64,000 nucleotides of DNA. Source: Sphagnum compactum. Lineage: Eukaryota; Bryophyta; Sphagnopsida; Sphagnales. How positions within the stretch are numbered: position 1 is the stretch's first letter; every line of letters begins with the position of its first letter. The notes under the pieces were generated by a model. It did not search any database. It saw only the letters and a program-made list of their open reading frames with translations, and was not told the DNA's origin. The position numbers were made by a program, and so were the translations under genes. Of the stretch, positions 12,205 to 24,399 are shown piece by piece. Where the stretch lies: contig OZ234493.1 of NCBI GenBank assembly GCA_965153455.1, forward strand, positions 2,852,001 to 2,916,000, written 5' to 3'.

Positions 12205-15030
12205 GAAGACAGTAGAGCACAACTTCTACAATCACAACCCAACAAAAGGGAGGCTTGCAATATACACTTCCTTTGTGGAGGCCTTTTGGCCACTAACCTG
12301 GCGTGCTTGGTGCAGGAAATCCTCCGTAAGGGCTCCCTTATGCCTGTCCCACAGCCCGCCCAGGATTGGTGATGTTGTTGAAAATCAGCAGGCTGGTAAA
12401 AAGCTGCCGCAAGCTTCTGGGCAGTTGCACGCCAACAGCTTCTGAAAGACACTAGTCCCATTCAGCATCATCTTGCAGCAAGCCACGTGCAAGGCAGGCA
12501 GCTTTAAAAGTGGGGTGCACAACTGTGGTAGGCGTGTGGGGCTGGTGGGTAGTTCTGAGGTCTTCAAAGCATGTGGCCCCTGCAACGTGGGTAAGCAAAA
12601 CTCGCAGATAATAACGCTTGCCCTCTAAGGGTTGCACAAAGTACATGCGCCCCACAGTTCCCAATGTGACATGATTGTTTCGGCCTGCACCCCGCCGCGC
12701 CGTTGCCCTTTTCTGGAGGTGCCACGCCTTTTTGGATTTGCTCCACACAGCGATTTCGGGATAATCAGGGTACAGTGTGGTCAGCGCAGCAGGCAGTGGC
12801 GGTGCAGGGTCATTGCTATTGCGAGCCAAAGTAGCTGCAGCCGCGTATTCAGATTTGGCCTTTTGGTTGAAGTCACACCACCCAGTCAAAGTGGTGGAGT
12901 TGTTGCGCATCATGGCTTCCCCAACCGTGGTCCCCTCAGGAGAGTAAGTGGTCTGCTCATTAGGAAGATGAACAGCTAAGCGGTAAACATTAGGGTGCAT
13001 GCCGTGCAAGTCAAAGGCAAAAAGCCGATGGCAAGCTTCGCTGGCACTGACATTTCGCCTATCGAGGTAATTTTGGACTTCATCCCGGGCAGCAGGCACA
13101 TTGTTCCCATCGGCCCCACCTATAGTCGCCTGAGGCGCTGCAGCCGGCAGAGCCCCAGCTTCCGGCTGCACCACTGCCAAAGCACGGTCGTGACCTTTGT
13201 AAACATATTTGTAAAGGTATTTCACAACCGTGATGGAGCTGCAGACCTCAACATTGATGTGGCACTGGTACCGCATGGTCAGGTAGGGGTTGTACGGGAC
13301 GACCCAACGGTTGTCAAAGACAAAGCCCGAGCTGCAAGGGGGAGGGGGCAGCAGCAAGAAGTTGTCAGTCACCTTGGCGTCCCTTTTTCGCAGGTTTGGC
13401 TTCGCCCTTCTTTCACATCATCATGCTTGAGGTGAAGTTTGGGACGCCTAAGAATCTGGAAGAAATGAGTTTCCAGTGCAGACTCAGACATAGACACTTA
13501 TGGTCAGGTGCACAGGACAGCAACTCACTTGCCAAATTTCCAACAGCTGCACTTACGTGGGGTGGGTGAAGGTCCTGCCGTCGTCCCGTCGCCGGTAGGT
13601 TGGGTAGCTGCCGGTGGAGTCCTCACTTTGGGGCTGGAAAGTCTTGGGATAACCCTTGCTGCAAGCCCCATTCACCATGCAAGGACATGAGGGTTGTAAG
13701 GCCCCACAGGGCCCATGCAACATGCGAGATGTCACAATGTTGTAAAGCTCGGGGTGGGTGGATTTGTCTGGAAGCTCGGCACACACAATCCGGTCATAAT
13801 CGTTGCTGTCACGCGGCTTGTCCTGGCTGCGTAGAATGATCAAAATGTGACCGTGCGTCAAGCCCCGCTTCTACCATTCTACCACATGGATGTCCGCCAC
13901 CGCAGTGCCCAAAACACCATTCTACAAAAGGTGTTTATGAGGGCATCAAGCTTCATGTTGAACACCCTGGATGTTAAGTCAGGGCGGTCGTTGGCTTCCT
14001 CCCCAAGCCTCAGGTCATGCAGAATCTCTGGCCAATTTGGGTTGCACGTCATGGTTATGAATAGGTCAGGCTTCCCAAACTTTCTAATGAAGGCCATGGA
14101 ATCCTGGTAGAGCTGGTTCATGTGGCGGGGGCTACCAGCAAAAGTGGCTGGAAGGACCACCATGTGCCCAAAGTTGGTGTTGTTAGCCCCGTCTTGCTGC
14201 ATGACATCTACCATTCCTTTATATTGGTCAGCACGCAGGGTGGTCTGGTTGAGGCGCACCCACCGCAGCCGTAGCCCCTCAACCTTGGAGTACTGGTCAA
14301 CCACCCACTGTTGATATAGCCTTTTGCCATAAGTGAACGTGCTGTTGGTGGGAGGGTTGCGGTCATGCATGAAGTAAGCCGTGTATTCCTTGGCAGTAAC
14401 CTTGCGAGCGATGCGCCCTGCGGTAGCTCCTCTACCTCGGCCCCTACCCCTACCACGGCCCCTGCCCCTACCCCTACCTCCACCACGCCCGAGGTCCACT
14501 GCCGACTCCGCATTAGGCTGCTGCTCATCTTCAGATGGCTGCTGTTGCTCGTCCTCAGAGCTTAGCCCATCCACAACCGCAGGGGTAGCGCCAATAATAT
14601 TTGGGTGCCAGTCGGGCTCTCCGTGTGGGTGGAACAGGACAAAATGCAGAGGGTCATAAGCACAGTGGGCATCACTAATCCTCCATAACCCCCCGCCCCT
14701 AGCTCGCACCCTGATGTCTTGTGGATTGCTACCTTCAGGGTCAATGAACAGCGCCCTTTATGGCAATCATACTGACCCCATCTGCGGTTGATTAGATGTT
14801 AATGCCAAAGGAGGCCATCTGCAAGGAGGAATTGTATTTTCAGATGTGCTTGCGAAAAGATACGATGGCAGGGGGGAGGCGTGCACCAGGGGCAGGCTCA
14901 GAAGTGAACAGGTCTCGCAATGGTTGAGGAGGAGGAATGGGGAAGAGGGCTTCACAGCTGCAAGATCTGCCTTTAGCACAGCAAAGGTCTGCGTGTCCCC
15001 GGGAAACCTTATCAGGCCAAATCATAGCTC
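12205..15030 (-). pseudogene. Helitron Rep/helicase polyprotein relic (Rep part nearly complete, helicase missing)
   Basis: Rolling-circle (HUH) transposase of a Helitron, read right to left. The N-terminal segment has CCAKGRSC...FPIPPPQPLRDLFTS, then FRKHI, stop, KYNSSLQMASFGINI. LWRISDAHCAYDPLHFVLF and HGEPDWHPNII follow at 14700-14600, then the LFITMTCNPNWPEI block near 14065-14025. The HUH motif is THGHILIIL at about 13861-13835 and the two-tyrosine motif is KYLYKYVYKG at 13222-13193. The tail FEDLRTTHQP...LLQDDAEWD is followed by a stop and then LWDRHKGALTEDFLHQARQ before homology ends. Visible lesions: a stop and frame change near 14745-14860, a frameshift near 13910, a stop near 13870 and a stop at 12452. 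A frame break at 13373-13560 begins with GTAAGT and may be an intron. Walker motifs of the helicase are absent. Its high GC contrasts with its flanks, consistent with insertion. Confidence 0.9.
14428..14495 (-). repeat. Arg-Gly codon repeat inside the Helitron Rep
   Basis: GGGGTAGGGGC-type hexanucleotide repeat (minus strand) encoding about nine consecutive Arg-Gly pairs between the PLHFVLF block and the ITMTCNP block. An acidic Gln/Glu-rich stretch (SEDEQQQPSEDEQQ) lies just N-terminal. This linker position is variable among Helitron proteins; the RG run looks like a microsatellite expansion. Confidence 0.85.
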
Positions 15031-15069
15031 GGCACTGTTAGCACTCAACTGTCCTACCCCCTTATGCTA

Positions 15070-18000
15070 ATTTCAGTTAAGTTAACTTATGTGACATTTA
15101 TGTTAAGTCATTTAAAAAATTTCCCTAATATTTTGAATACACCAAATGGAGTTTTTTAATTTAAATTTATGTTCAATATTTTATTATATGTATAAGATAA
15201 TTTTCAAATCAATTTAATTTATAATTTATACATTATTAAAATAATTTCAACATTTTTTTTGTAATGTAAAAATATTCACACATAATTATATTTGAAAATT
15301 TTAATACTTACTTATTTGGGAACATATTTCATAAAAACTTCAATCTATTGACATAATTCTTTTTAAGATTTAAAAATTTTATAATTTTTATTTTTTTACA
15401 AAACAAAAAAAATTTATTGATTCAAATTAATAGATTAATGGCTTGTTCCTTTGTGTTATGTTTATGAACAATAATAAATGTAAACAGTAATGTGATAACA
15501 TATACCATTCTCAACACATAAGTTTTTTCATTTAATTATTAATAATTTATCAAACTTATGATAGATCATCATCATCATCATGACAATGTGATGATCATAA
15601 CATGTTGAAATCAATTTTCAGTTGCATCTTTGGCCATAATCCAAATCATTATCATCCAACCAACACTTCGTGTGATGATAAAAATTATTATCACATAATA
15701 TATAAACACACATTCAAAAATATCATGCATTAGAACCTTATTACATATGTAAATATCAATATTGAATTGAATTCATTGAAAAGACTCTAAGAAAATAATA
15801 TTTATTGAAATTATATAATTAAAATTCACATGTCTTTGAGTTTTAGTTTTTTTTTTTCCATTTTTAATTTTTAATTTAAAGAGATTACATTAGATCAAAT
15901 TTCACATGTATGTTAACTATATTTTTTGCTTGTAAATTTAAATTTAAATTTAAAATTTTAATTTGGTATTCTATTTTTACTTTTAAGTGAATCATTATAA
16001 AATAAATAAAAACATAAAATTTATAATTTATTTTCATTTTTATAAATATCATTTAAAAAAAATTATAAACATTAAAATCATAATCAATCATATTAATTTC
16101 AATTACATAATTCAAATTAAAAATTCCTTTTGGGTGCCACATATGAATACATAGTTAAAATAGACATATTTAATTTTTATTTTAATCAGATTAAACAAAA
16201 ACTTACATTTTAAATAAATGAGCTTAATTTTAAAATCATTTTATTCATAATGCCACTATTTTAAAAATCATATTTTTGTGATAATGATTTATATCTTTTT
16301 ACTATTCTTCTAGAATAATTTAAATTGATGAACCATTTATTTTTACTAGACATTTTAAAGGTTGTTGAAATCACAAAAAAATTCAAACAAAGTTTTTGAA
16401 TTTTTTTTAACTTGAAAAAAAATTATACTATTATTTTTTTAATCATTAAATATTAAACATTAAATTGTTAAACATATTACATTCCTAAAATATCATTTCA
16501 TTAATGTAATATTTATTCATTATTTTTATATTATATGATAAATCACCTCCAAAAAAATAACTATTATTATGCCACTTGAATATGAAATGTAAAAAACATT
16601 TGAAGAAACATTTGTGAATTATTAAATTATTCAAAAATGCCCCAAATAAAAGATGAAACTACTCATTAGGAATCCAATGAAGGGTGAAATGTTAGATGAT
16701 CATTAAATTTGTAAATTAATTTATATTGGGTGTCATAAATAAAAACACATTTTTGGCTAAAAGGTAATTGTGATGCATGAAATAAATATTGAAGTAAGCA
16801 ACCCTCCTCTATATGTTACACAACTTGCATAATCACATTAATGCCAATCACAACAATTTCATGCTAAGTTTTAGTGTTTAATATTTTAAAAAAAAACATT
16901 TATGGATAAAAAAATAAAGGTGACAAATTCAAACTAGACTAAATATAATTTTATAAATGATACTATTATTTACATTTTTTAATTAATAAGAATCAAATTA
17001 AAACCAAGTTTAGTTTTTGAAACCACAAAACTTAGTTTCAAAATAATTAAACCCAAAACTACACCTTTAGTATGTGTGGAATCTATACAAAGATTTTGAA
17101 AATTAATGATTAAAACTAATGTTTAACCAAAGGTTCACCCATAATTAATCACCATTTTGATCAAGGTTATTAATATATTGCATTAGAATCAAAATTACAA
17201 TAATTTTAATATATTCTTCAAAATCAAAACTAAAGGGTTTTTATAAAAATAAAGAATCATCAAATGGTAGTGTAGAGACTGAATGAAAAAGTGACCTTAA
17301 AACAACACATGGCAAAAGTCAACAACTTGGATTGTTGGATGCAATCAAAGATGACGCGGCATTGGGAATATGGGCATCAAATGTTAATTGACAATGTTGT
17401 AAGGAATCATCACTAGTGTTGGGTGGTTCTCCCCATTTTGTGAGAATTGCTAGTTCCTATTCATATTACAAAATGTGAATTAACACAAAAAATTAAACGT
17501 TTTTTCCTTTTCATTGAAGACAAATCATGAGTTTCATACAACCAAAAAAGCCAACGGTGATGGAATTAAATATCACAAGATTAGAAACATGCATGCAATT
17601 TGCAAATCAAAGATCCATAATGAAATCAATATTTAAAATTTTGAGAAAGAAGACATTAACTAAATCACTTCCCTAGAGGTATTGTCAAACTTTAACCTTT
17701 TGGTCTTTTTTATAAAAATCACACAATAATTTGTGTAATCTTTATTCACTAAAAGCAACAACAATTGTGAAGCACATTGTTATTTGCCACCATTAACACC
17801 AACCTTTAATTTTGTATCACACAAGTGTTAATGACAACAAATTATCACAACTATCAATAGGGAGTTAAAGGTTATGTATCCTTTCACCATGTTAATTTCC
17901 TTTTAACATGTTTATAATCCAATGCCATTACGTTTCTCTACAAATGATGTTAAATGAAATTGTTGAAACATAATGGCCTTGAAGTTCCATTTACAAATGT

Positions 18001-19140
18001 GTGTTGAATACCTTGATCATTGTATGGTCAAAACCCAATAGGGGTTTAACTCCTTACGGGGTGATTGATCCATAATCAACAAACTCAACTAATAAATTTC
18101 TTTAGTTCAATGAAACCTATTGGTCAGTGTAGTAAACCATGCTCATGCCCAACTACAACTTCCACCCACCAATGCAATTCACCTTCTAGTGTAACAACAA
18201 ATCAAATTTAAAATAATATAAATGAATAATTTTCAAAATTTTAATACAAAATGAAACACATATACATCCAAACCACAATTGCTTTAGAATAGATACATTA
18301 TTAAATGCACATTTATAAGTGCATTCACACATGCTCACCCCCTTCACATCAACTAACAATGTTGTATACACATAAGTTCCAAAGTTGACATTCATAAGTG
18401 CCATAATGTATGCTAACCACACTTGTTTATGACAACTCTTCATTGATTCATAACTTTTGGCCTAGTTCACCATGTTGACCATGTGTAGTGTAATTCACAT
18501 TCATTGCATTGTGAATAGCATCAAAAACTAGTTGTGGTCAACTACTTCATGTTTTCTTGAACTTGTTAATAGTTGTTACTCCTTATTCAACTAATCACAT
18601 TTCAGCAATCAACATCTAGGACATGCAATCAAAGGAGGTATTGTCAAGTCAAAGTTTCATATAGACCACAAACCAATCATACATTTCCAATTAAGATCAT
18701 TGTCATCCATTCACCTCAACAAAAGAACAATTACTCTCTTGGCATCTTTATAGTTCAATTGGTATTGACTAGTGTTAGGCAATTGTTTAAATTTTCAAAA
18801 CACAACCGCAATCAATTTTGTTAATCCTCGCATATGAAAGAATTGTGGTGGTTCTATAAATTTTGAAATTCCATTCAAGCCAACCCCTTGTAGAACAAAT
18901 TTCCTTTTCACTTCTAACAATCAATCACATGTTGATAGTTCTTTAAGTTACTAAAGGACAACCAAAGAAAGATGACCAACGCGCAACACGCTTGTGTACT
19001 TTTGTTATCAAAATTGTCTATTTTCCAAACTTTAGAAAGTTTCCAACATGGATAAAACATGAAAGAAATGGGTGTGCTTCAGAATTGCCTACCAAATTCT
19101 TAACAATTCTTAGCAATTCTGAACTTTAGTTTTGGGGAGG
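15070..19140. other. AT-rich intergenic DNA, no gene seen
   Basis: Very AT-rich up to about 17,200, somewhat more balanced after that. No open frame with recognisable content; the minus-strand frame at 18186-18443 is Cys-rich but matches nothing I know and lacks splice-bounded neighbours. No tRNA-like or rRNA-like sequence seen. Confidence 0.55.
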
Positions 19141-19167
19141 TGGATGGAGTAGATATTCACCATATAA

Positions 19168-19600
19168 GATGACAAATTTATCTCATCAATCCAACATGTT
19201 AAGTTATAGATTCAACATACATTTTTTACGATTTCACATAGTGGCCAGCTATCAGGGTTAGAACCGATGGGGTCTATTGCAGTTCCTGATAACCGCCCAA
19301 AATTGGTGTTGACCACACCAATCTATTGAAGGACTTCCCTACTTGAGAACCATTGAGAACTTTACCAATTTACTGAACACAATAAGAGATACCACATTTC
19401 TCAGGACAGCTAAAGCACTAAAAGTATTCATTTTCTGAAGATATGGAGATGAGTACAAAGATACTCACCTTGTACCATGACAAATTATCTCATCACTCCA
19501 ACATGTGAACTTATAAACCCAACATACAGTATCAATGATTTTACAGACTAGTGATTGCAATGCATCAGAACCAATGGCAGATGGTTGACTCCACAAAAAG
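19168..19600. repeat. Diverged direct duplication, period about 305
   Basis: The segment near 19168-19290 (GACAAATTTATCTCATCAATCC..., CAACATACA) recurs near 19474-19600 (GACAAATTATCTCATCACTCC..., CAACATACAG) with many substitutions and small indels. The right copy keeps an open minus-strand frame that the left copy has lost. Confidence 0.65.
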
Positions 19601-21250
19601 ATCACAGCATTTGTCCACTCAAACACAAGATCATGTTGCAGTGGTACCAATTATAACCAATATTCTCAAAGAAGAACCCAGAGTGTCTTAGCTGCCTCTT
19701 TTGGTGCCATCAGAAACCCTATCTGACAGCCCCTTGCAAGATACAACTCCTCACACTGGTGCCCAACACTATTACCTGAACATATCCTTTAAGTATACCA
19801 CTAATAACCACTTGGATGAATCACATCTGCTCTAGCCATTAGTACAATGAATATCAATGAGATTGCTGAAAAAACTCAGCAAAAAACCACCTTGAAGGAA
19901 CTGTTGTGTCAGTTCTAGCCACACCCAAAACAACCACAAAAGAAACTGAGTGCGGTCATAACCTTAACTAAAGAAACTACACATAGTACCAACTGGTAAT
20001 ACCAATTGACAGCCATAGACATACTGACCAAAAACGAGGAAGAAGTTATCTATCAGCAAAAGTTGAATTGAAGATATTGGAGATGAGAAGTTGAATCGAA
20101 TCTTAGACCACTTTGAAACTCTTTAGGGCTTGGGTTTAAAGAGTCAGAGGAGCCCATGGGAGAGTGATAGGTCAGCTCTAATTACATGACCACAGAGAGG
20201 GTCATAAATCTTTTGAAACAAGCACTTTCACTACTTCAGATTTGTTTGGACTTCAGAGAGGCATACAGCCTTTCCAATATCACAATAACTGGAGAAATCT
20301 TGACCTATATTTCATGATATACATCCAAGCAACCAATGGAAGAGACCAAAATCTTCCAAAATTGAAGGAAGACACTCCATGACTCCCTGGATGTTCAGAG
20401 TCAGGAAGAGACATTGACAATAGTGGAAAATAAAGAATGAAATTCTGAGGTCTCTACTGCTGAAAATCTGATATTTAGAAGGAATTGGGTAGAGATACTT
20501 TGCTTTATGTGATGACACAAAGATTAAGCTGCAAATCCTGGCCAAGATGAATGGCCCAAGTTCAGAGGAGGAAGTTCATTTAAGTGAGCAGCATACAAAC
20601 CAAATATTTCTGGTTAAATATTTGCAAAGAATCTCCAAAAACCCTAAACCCTTCATGAGACATAAGAGTACAGAGAGAAAACTGGTCTTCTTTTGTAATC
20701 TCTGTGGCAAAAAAGTTCAATAGACATATGCAGGAATCCAGCAATGAATCATCACAAGAACAGACAGAGAGGAGCAATAGGAAGATGGAATTGAAGTTTG
20801 GGTTTGCAAATCTTATTATATTACATGAAGACAAGAGTATGTTAATCAAAGAACTGAAGGCATACATACCTTTACAAGATACAGAAGCATAATAGTCTTC
20901 AGCACATCCAAAGACAAAAACTTCTCTTTTACACAAGTTGAAGTGACTGTCTCCACCACCCTCCCTTCCTGGCAAATGTGTTCCAATGTCCTCCAATGTA
21001 AGCTTTGAAAAACAAAAGAGCAAATCTTATGTGTTGCAAAGGCCAAAGATTTTACAGTCTTTACTTATTTTTATAAGCTGAGATACCTAACCCTGTTGCA
21101 ATCCTCTACAAAGCAACCCACAAGACCCCAACATCTCAATGCTTACCCTGGGGCCTGAAGCCAGCCAGCAACCCATCCCCTCTGTGACTGTTGTAACTGG
21201 GACTGATCCCCTCACTCAATCCCATCTCTACCTAGTCAGAAAGAATGTGT
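19465..21250 (-). pseudogene. Unidentified exon-like segments (gene or gene relic)
   Basis: I do not recognise this protein. Several minus-strand open segments end at good splice donors. 21240-21149 (VEMGLSEGISPSYNSH..., ending before GTAAGC) is one. 21005-20871 (LHWRTLEHICQEG...LLYLVK, ending before GTATGT) is preceded by an acceptor-like TTTTGTTTTCAAAG. 20703-20596 follows GCCACAG and, in phase with the previous segment, reads as hydrophobic and helical (SVLLCLMKGLGFLEILCKYL). 19650-19470 (VFEWTNAVIFLWSQPSAIGS..., ending before GTGAGT) is the best bounded. The region is more GC-balanced than its flanks. Frames between neighbouring segments cannot be joined uniquely, so this may be a decaying gene. 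Its right end lies only about 350 bases from the divergently transcribed ICMT start. Confidence 0.25.
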
Positions 21251-21609
21251 GTCTTTTCAAAAATGTCTTGAAAACAAACTGAGCAAACATAAATTCAATA
21301 GAAGAGATATGATGAGAATAGTTCATACAAAGAAAGAATCATTCTTCATAACTGTAAGAAGGGTACCTAATAAGGGTCTCTTTCCACAAATTAGGCCTGC
21401 TGTGATCATGGGTCAATGCTTGATCGGTAGAGCTGTGAGATGACTGTGAGCACAACTACTTGAAAAATAAAACGGAAAGCTGCTGTGATCACATGCAGCC
21501 TCATGGAAAGATGTGCTAACGATGCAACAAGAAGAAACCCCATCTATAACAAACCCTAAATTGCAATTCTGAGGAACTTCTCCAATTCCTCTAGGAAAGT
21601 GGAGGAGCG

Positions 21610-23317
21610 ATGGCGGGGTTGTCGTCTCTGGAGGAGCTCTGGTGGATGCTGGGAGCTCTTTTCTTCTTCCATACATCCGAGTATGTGCTTGCGCTGCTGT
21701 TCCACGGTCGCGGCGTCTCTCTAGGCTGTGAGTATTGCCTGCCACCCATCATCATGATCATCATCTCCTGTTGCTCCACTTTTGGATTCATTTTTGTCAC
21801 GAAGATCTGTCTGTGTTGCCTGAGAACCTCAAGTTTCTGAGACTCATCTGTAACAGCTGCCAAAAAATTCCCTTGAAAGCAGCACCAGAGCATTTTTCAT
21901 GTATGTATGTCTTCATGTCTGTCTTATATGTTTTCTTCAGGATTTGCAAACCCTATGTATGTGTGTTTTGCTTTGAACATACATCACTACTGATGTTCAA
22001 GCAATGCAAAACACCACACAGACAGAGCTTCTTCTTTCCATCATGCAAGCAAGAATCTGAAAGTGGAAAAAGGAAATCTGGGAGACAATGCATAGTCTAG
22101 TGTCCATTGTGACAAGCAGGAAGAAACTGTAAGAGGATCACACAATTTCTGTTACTGTTGTTGTTGCTCTTGGAGAACTGGATGGTGATTATGTAGAGTC
22201 TTCTTTTTTCACAGCTTTTCACAAAACTGGCCTCTGCTGTTGTGGGTTCTTATTTCTTTTTTGGGGGTTTTGGGGTTTTGCAGCATTCTTGATAAGTGGG
22301 CCATATTTGGTAGCACTCGGGTGTTCCTTTGTGGAGCATGGAGTAGAGAGCCGATATGCACCCTGGATGAAAACTCTCAGCCCTGTCAGTTACATGGGCT
22401 TGGCAATGGTAGTGGTGGGGGAGTTCATGCGAAAGTGTGCTGTTGTGACTGCTAACCACAGTTTCACACATGATATTAAGACATTTCACCGGCCAGAGCA
22501 CCGGCTTGTCACTCATGGGATATACAGGTGAAGAAACAAACAAACCCTCCTCTTGTTTTGTTAAACAACAAACTCTCTTGGATAGTTTCCTCAGAGCTTG
22601 AAAGGGGGGTTGTTGCACTCCAGTTGAACACTAGTTTGAGCTGCTTTTCTTCACCTTGCATGCCACAGAAACAGGATTTAGAATTGTGCTATAGGCCACC
22701 ATGTCAATTGTTTTTTGTTTTCCTCTTGAGATATCCCAGGAAGCATAAGCTGAATATACTTGTTCCAGGTTTGAGTGGAACTTGGCAGTCATCTTTCAAT
22801 CTCTGATTTTGCCTCGCGCATGCAATTTTCTCATGATTTGTCCAGGATTTTTTGGGGGATGGCAGATTCTTTCGGCACCCAGGATATTTGGGCTTCTTGA
22901 TTTGGTCAGTGGGCAGCCAAGTGTTGCTCTGTAATCCAGTATGCACAGTCGGCTATGCCATTGTCATGTGGCGCTTCTTCAGAGACCGCATCCCGTATCC
23001 TTCCCAATTTGCACATCCTGTTTACTTTTGCACTGTGTAGCACATATTCATGCTTCAAATGAGCACTGAGTGGCATGAATACTCACTCAAGCACAAATGT
23101 GGAAATTCTGTGGGTTTAGGGTTTAGGGTAACCCCTAAACTGTAAACCCATTCCCTTCTGATGTGGAAATTCTTTGTGCAGGACTCATAAATGGAATTTT
23201 TTTTCCTTGATTATTATTTGGACCAGATATGAGGAATTCTTTCTTGTACAATTCTTTGGGGAGGAATATCAGCAGTATGCTGAGAGAGTGCCCTCTGGGA
23301 TCCCTTTCATACAGTGA
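21610..23317 (+). CDS. ICMT: Protein-S-isoprenylcysteine O-methyltransferase (ICMT/STE14)
   Basis: ER-membrane enzyme that methylates the exposed prenylated cysteine of CaaX proteins using S-adenosylmethionine. Exons 21610-21727, 22284-22527, 22866-22994 and 23227-23317 join in phases 1, 2 and 2 with GT-AG introns to give 193 aa, close to the plant family's length. The N-terminal exon gives hydrophobic segments (LWWMLGALFFFHTSEYVLAL). The middle carries VVVGEFMRKCAVVTANHSFTH and HRLVTHGIYRFFRHPGYLGF, where RHPGY is the conserved SAM-site motif. The C-terminus has RIPYEEFFLVQFFGEEYQQY and RVPSGIPFIQ, with the conserved Glu pair. The start ATG at 21610 is the first in a good context and gives the expected N-terminus. 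All diagnostic residues are present, so an active enzyme is likely. It stands alone, not in a cluster. Confidence 0.95.
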
Positions 23318-24050
23318 GCATGCATCTTCTGTGAAAAATAGCACATGCCTCTTCCTTTGAGTTAGTTCGTCACCTTTGCCAGGATTTGTATGTTACAGAA
23401 AAAGTTGGTGTCTGGTCCAATTCTTCTTCCTTAGTGGTTTAAGAGTAGTCCCTGCAATCAGATCCACTGGGGACAACTTCAACCAAGATGTTTGATCTTT
23501 TATAGGGATACATGTAAAGAAATTCAAGCCCCTTCTTGGGTTAACATGAATGACTAATACTGAAATTTGAGCAGCATATTCTCACACCAAGTATAAGGCT
23601 AACTGTTGACTCTTGCTGGTATAGTGTTTCTCATGATTCTTGTGTGCAACAAGAATACATTGGACTGTTTTTTGCAGTAATCAAACCAAAGCAACAAGCT
23701 GTTTATGAACAAACCCCACTGCCCCAACACAAGATTCGAAGACTCCACAATGTCCTTGTACTGGAAGAGTAATTCCACAATATCTCCAGCCAAACAAACA
23801 GTCCTGTGGCGGACCATTTGCTTCTGCAGCAATTTGTGACTTGTAATCTTTTTCTCTTGTTACCCTTCATTTTTAAGTCCATATATTTCACAGGTTTCCC
23901 CAATATGCTTCAAATTTGCATTCTAAAACATCCCAATTGATAAGTTTCCAAATTCAACATCTTTGTGAGATTCAACACAGAGACTTAAACGAAGATGAAA
24001 CTCATATGGTTGTTAATCAAGTATTATGGCCTGTTTAACAAACTCCAAAA
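23318..24050. other. 3' flank of ICMT
   Basis: Contains the presumed 3' UTR and then non-coding sequence. No clear AATAAA signal directly after the stop. A minus-strand frame at 23599-23832 has no recognisable content. Confidence 0.45.
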
Positions 24051-24059
24051 AACTTGTAG

Positions 24060-24391
24060 TTGAAACAAAAAATGCTACTATCCATTGCCTTTGGGAGTGC
24101 CCTTGAGCTCAAAGAACATAACAATGGACCATTGACATCATTAATAGGCTCCATGCAAGGCTTAGGAAGAAAGGTTCATAGAAGATGTTATTTGTTGAGC
24201 AATGTTTGTTCAATGATAACAATACGGAGAGTTCAAAAAGACTTAACCCTTTTTGGCATTTGCTTAGCTTCATCGTCCTTTGGGTGATTTGGATTGAAAA
24301 TGATCACATTTTGAATAGGCATAGTTGGTCATTGTATTATTTTGAGTTCATTGTGTGGAACTTACTTATGGAGTATGCCAAAATCATTTAA
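24060..24391 (+). pseudogene. LINE-type reverse transcriptase tail (zf-RVT region) remnant
   Basis: One frame reads ATIHCLWECP, two stops, then further on a third stop followed by FVEQCLFNDN, LNPFWHLLSFIVLWVIWIEN and HSWSLYYFEFIVWNLLMEYA. This order (T-x-H-C-L-x-E-C-P, then W-R/E-Q-C-L-F, then F-W-x-L-L-x-x-I-V-L-W-V-x-W-I, then L-x-x-x-L-x-x-Y) matches the zinc-binding C-terminal region that follows the reverse transcriptase in plant non-LTR elements. Three stops in about 105 codons show it is dead. The RT core was not found upstream. Confidence 0.55.
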
Positions 24392-24399
24392 AAACATGC

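Noticed and set aside
12632-14659. Plus-strand frames over the Helitron
   Set aside because: Opposite-strand shadows of the Rep coding frames, which carry clear motifs.
18186-18443. Cys-rich 85-codon minus-strand frame as a small secreted protein
   Set aside because: No signal peptide, no spaced cysteine pattern and AT-rich codon content like the flanks.
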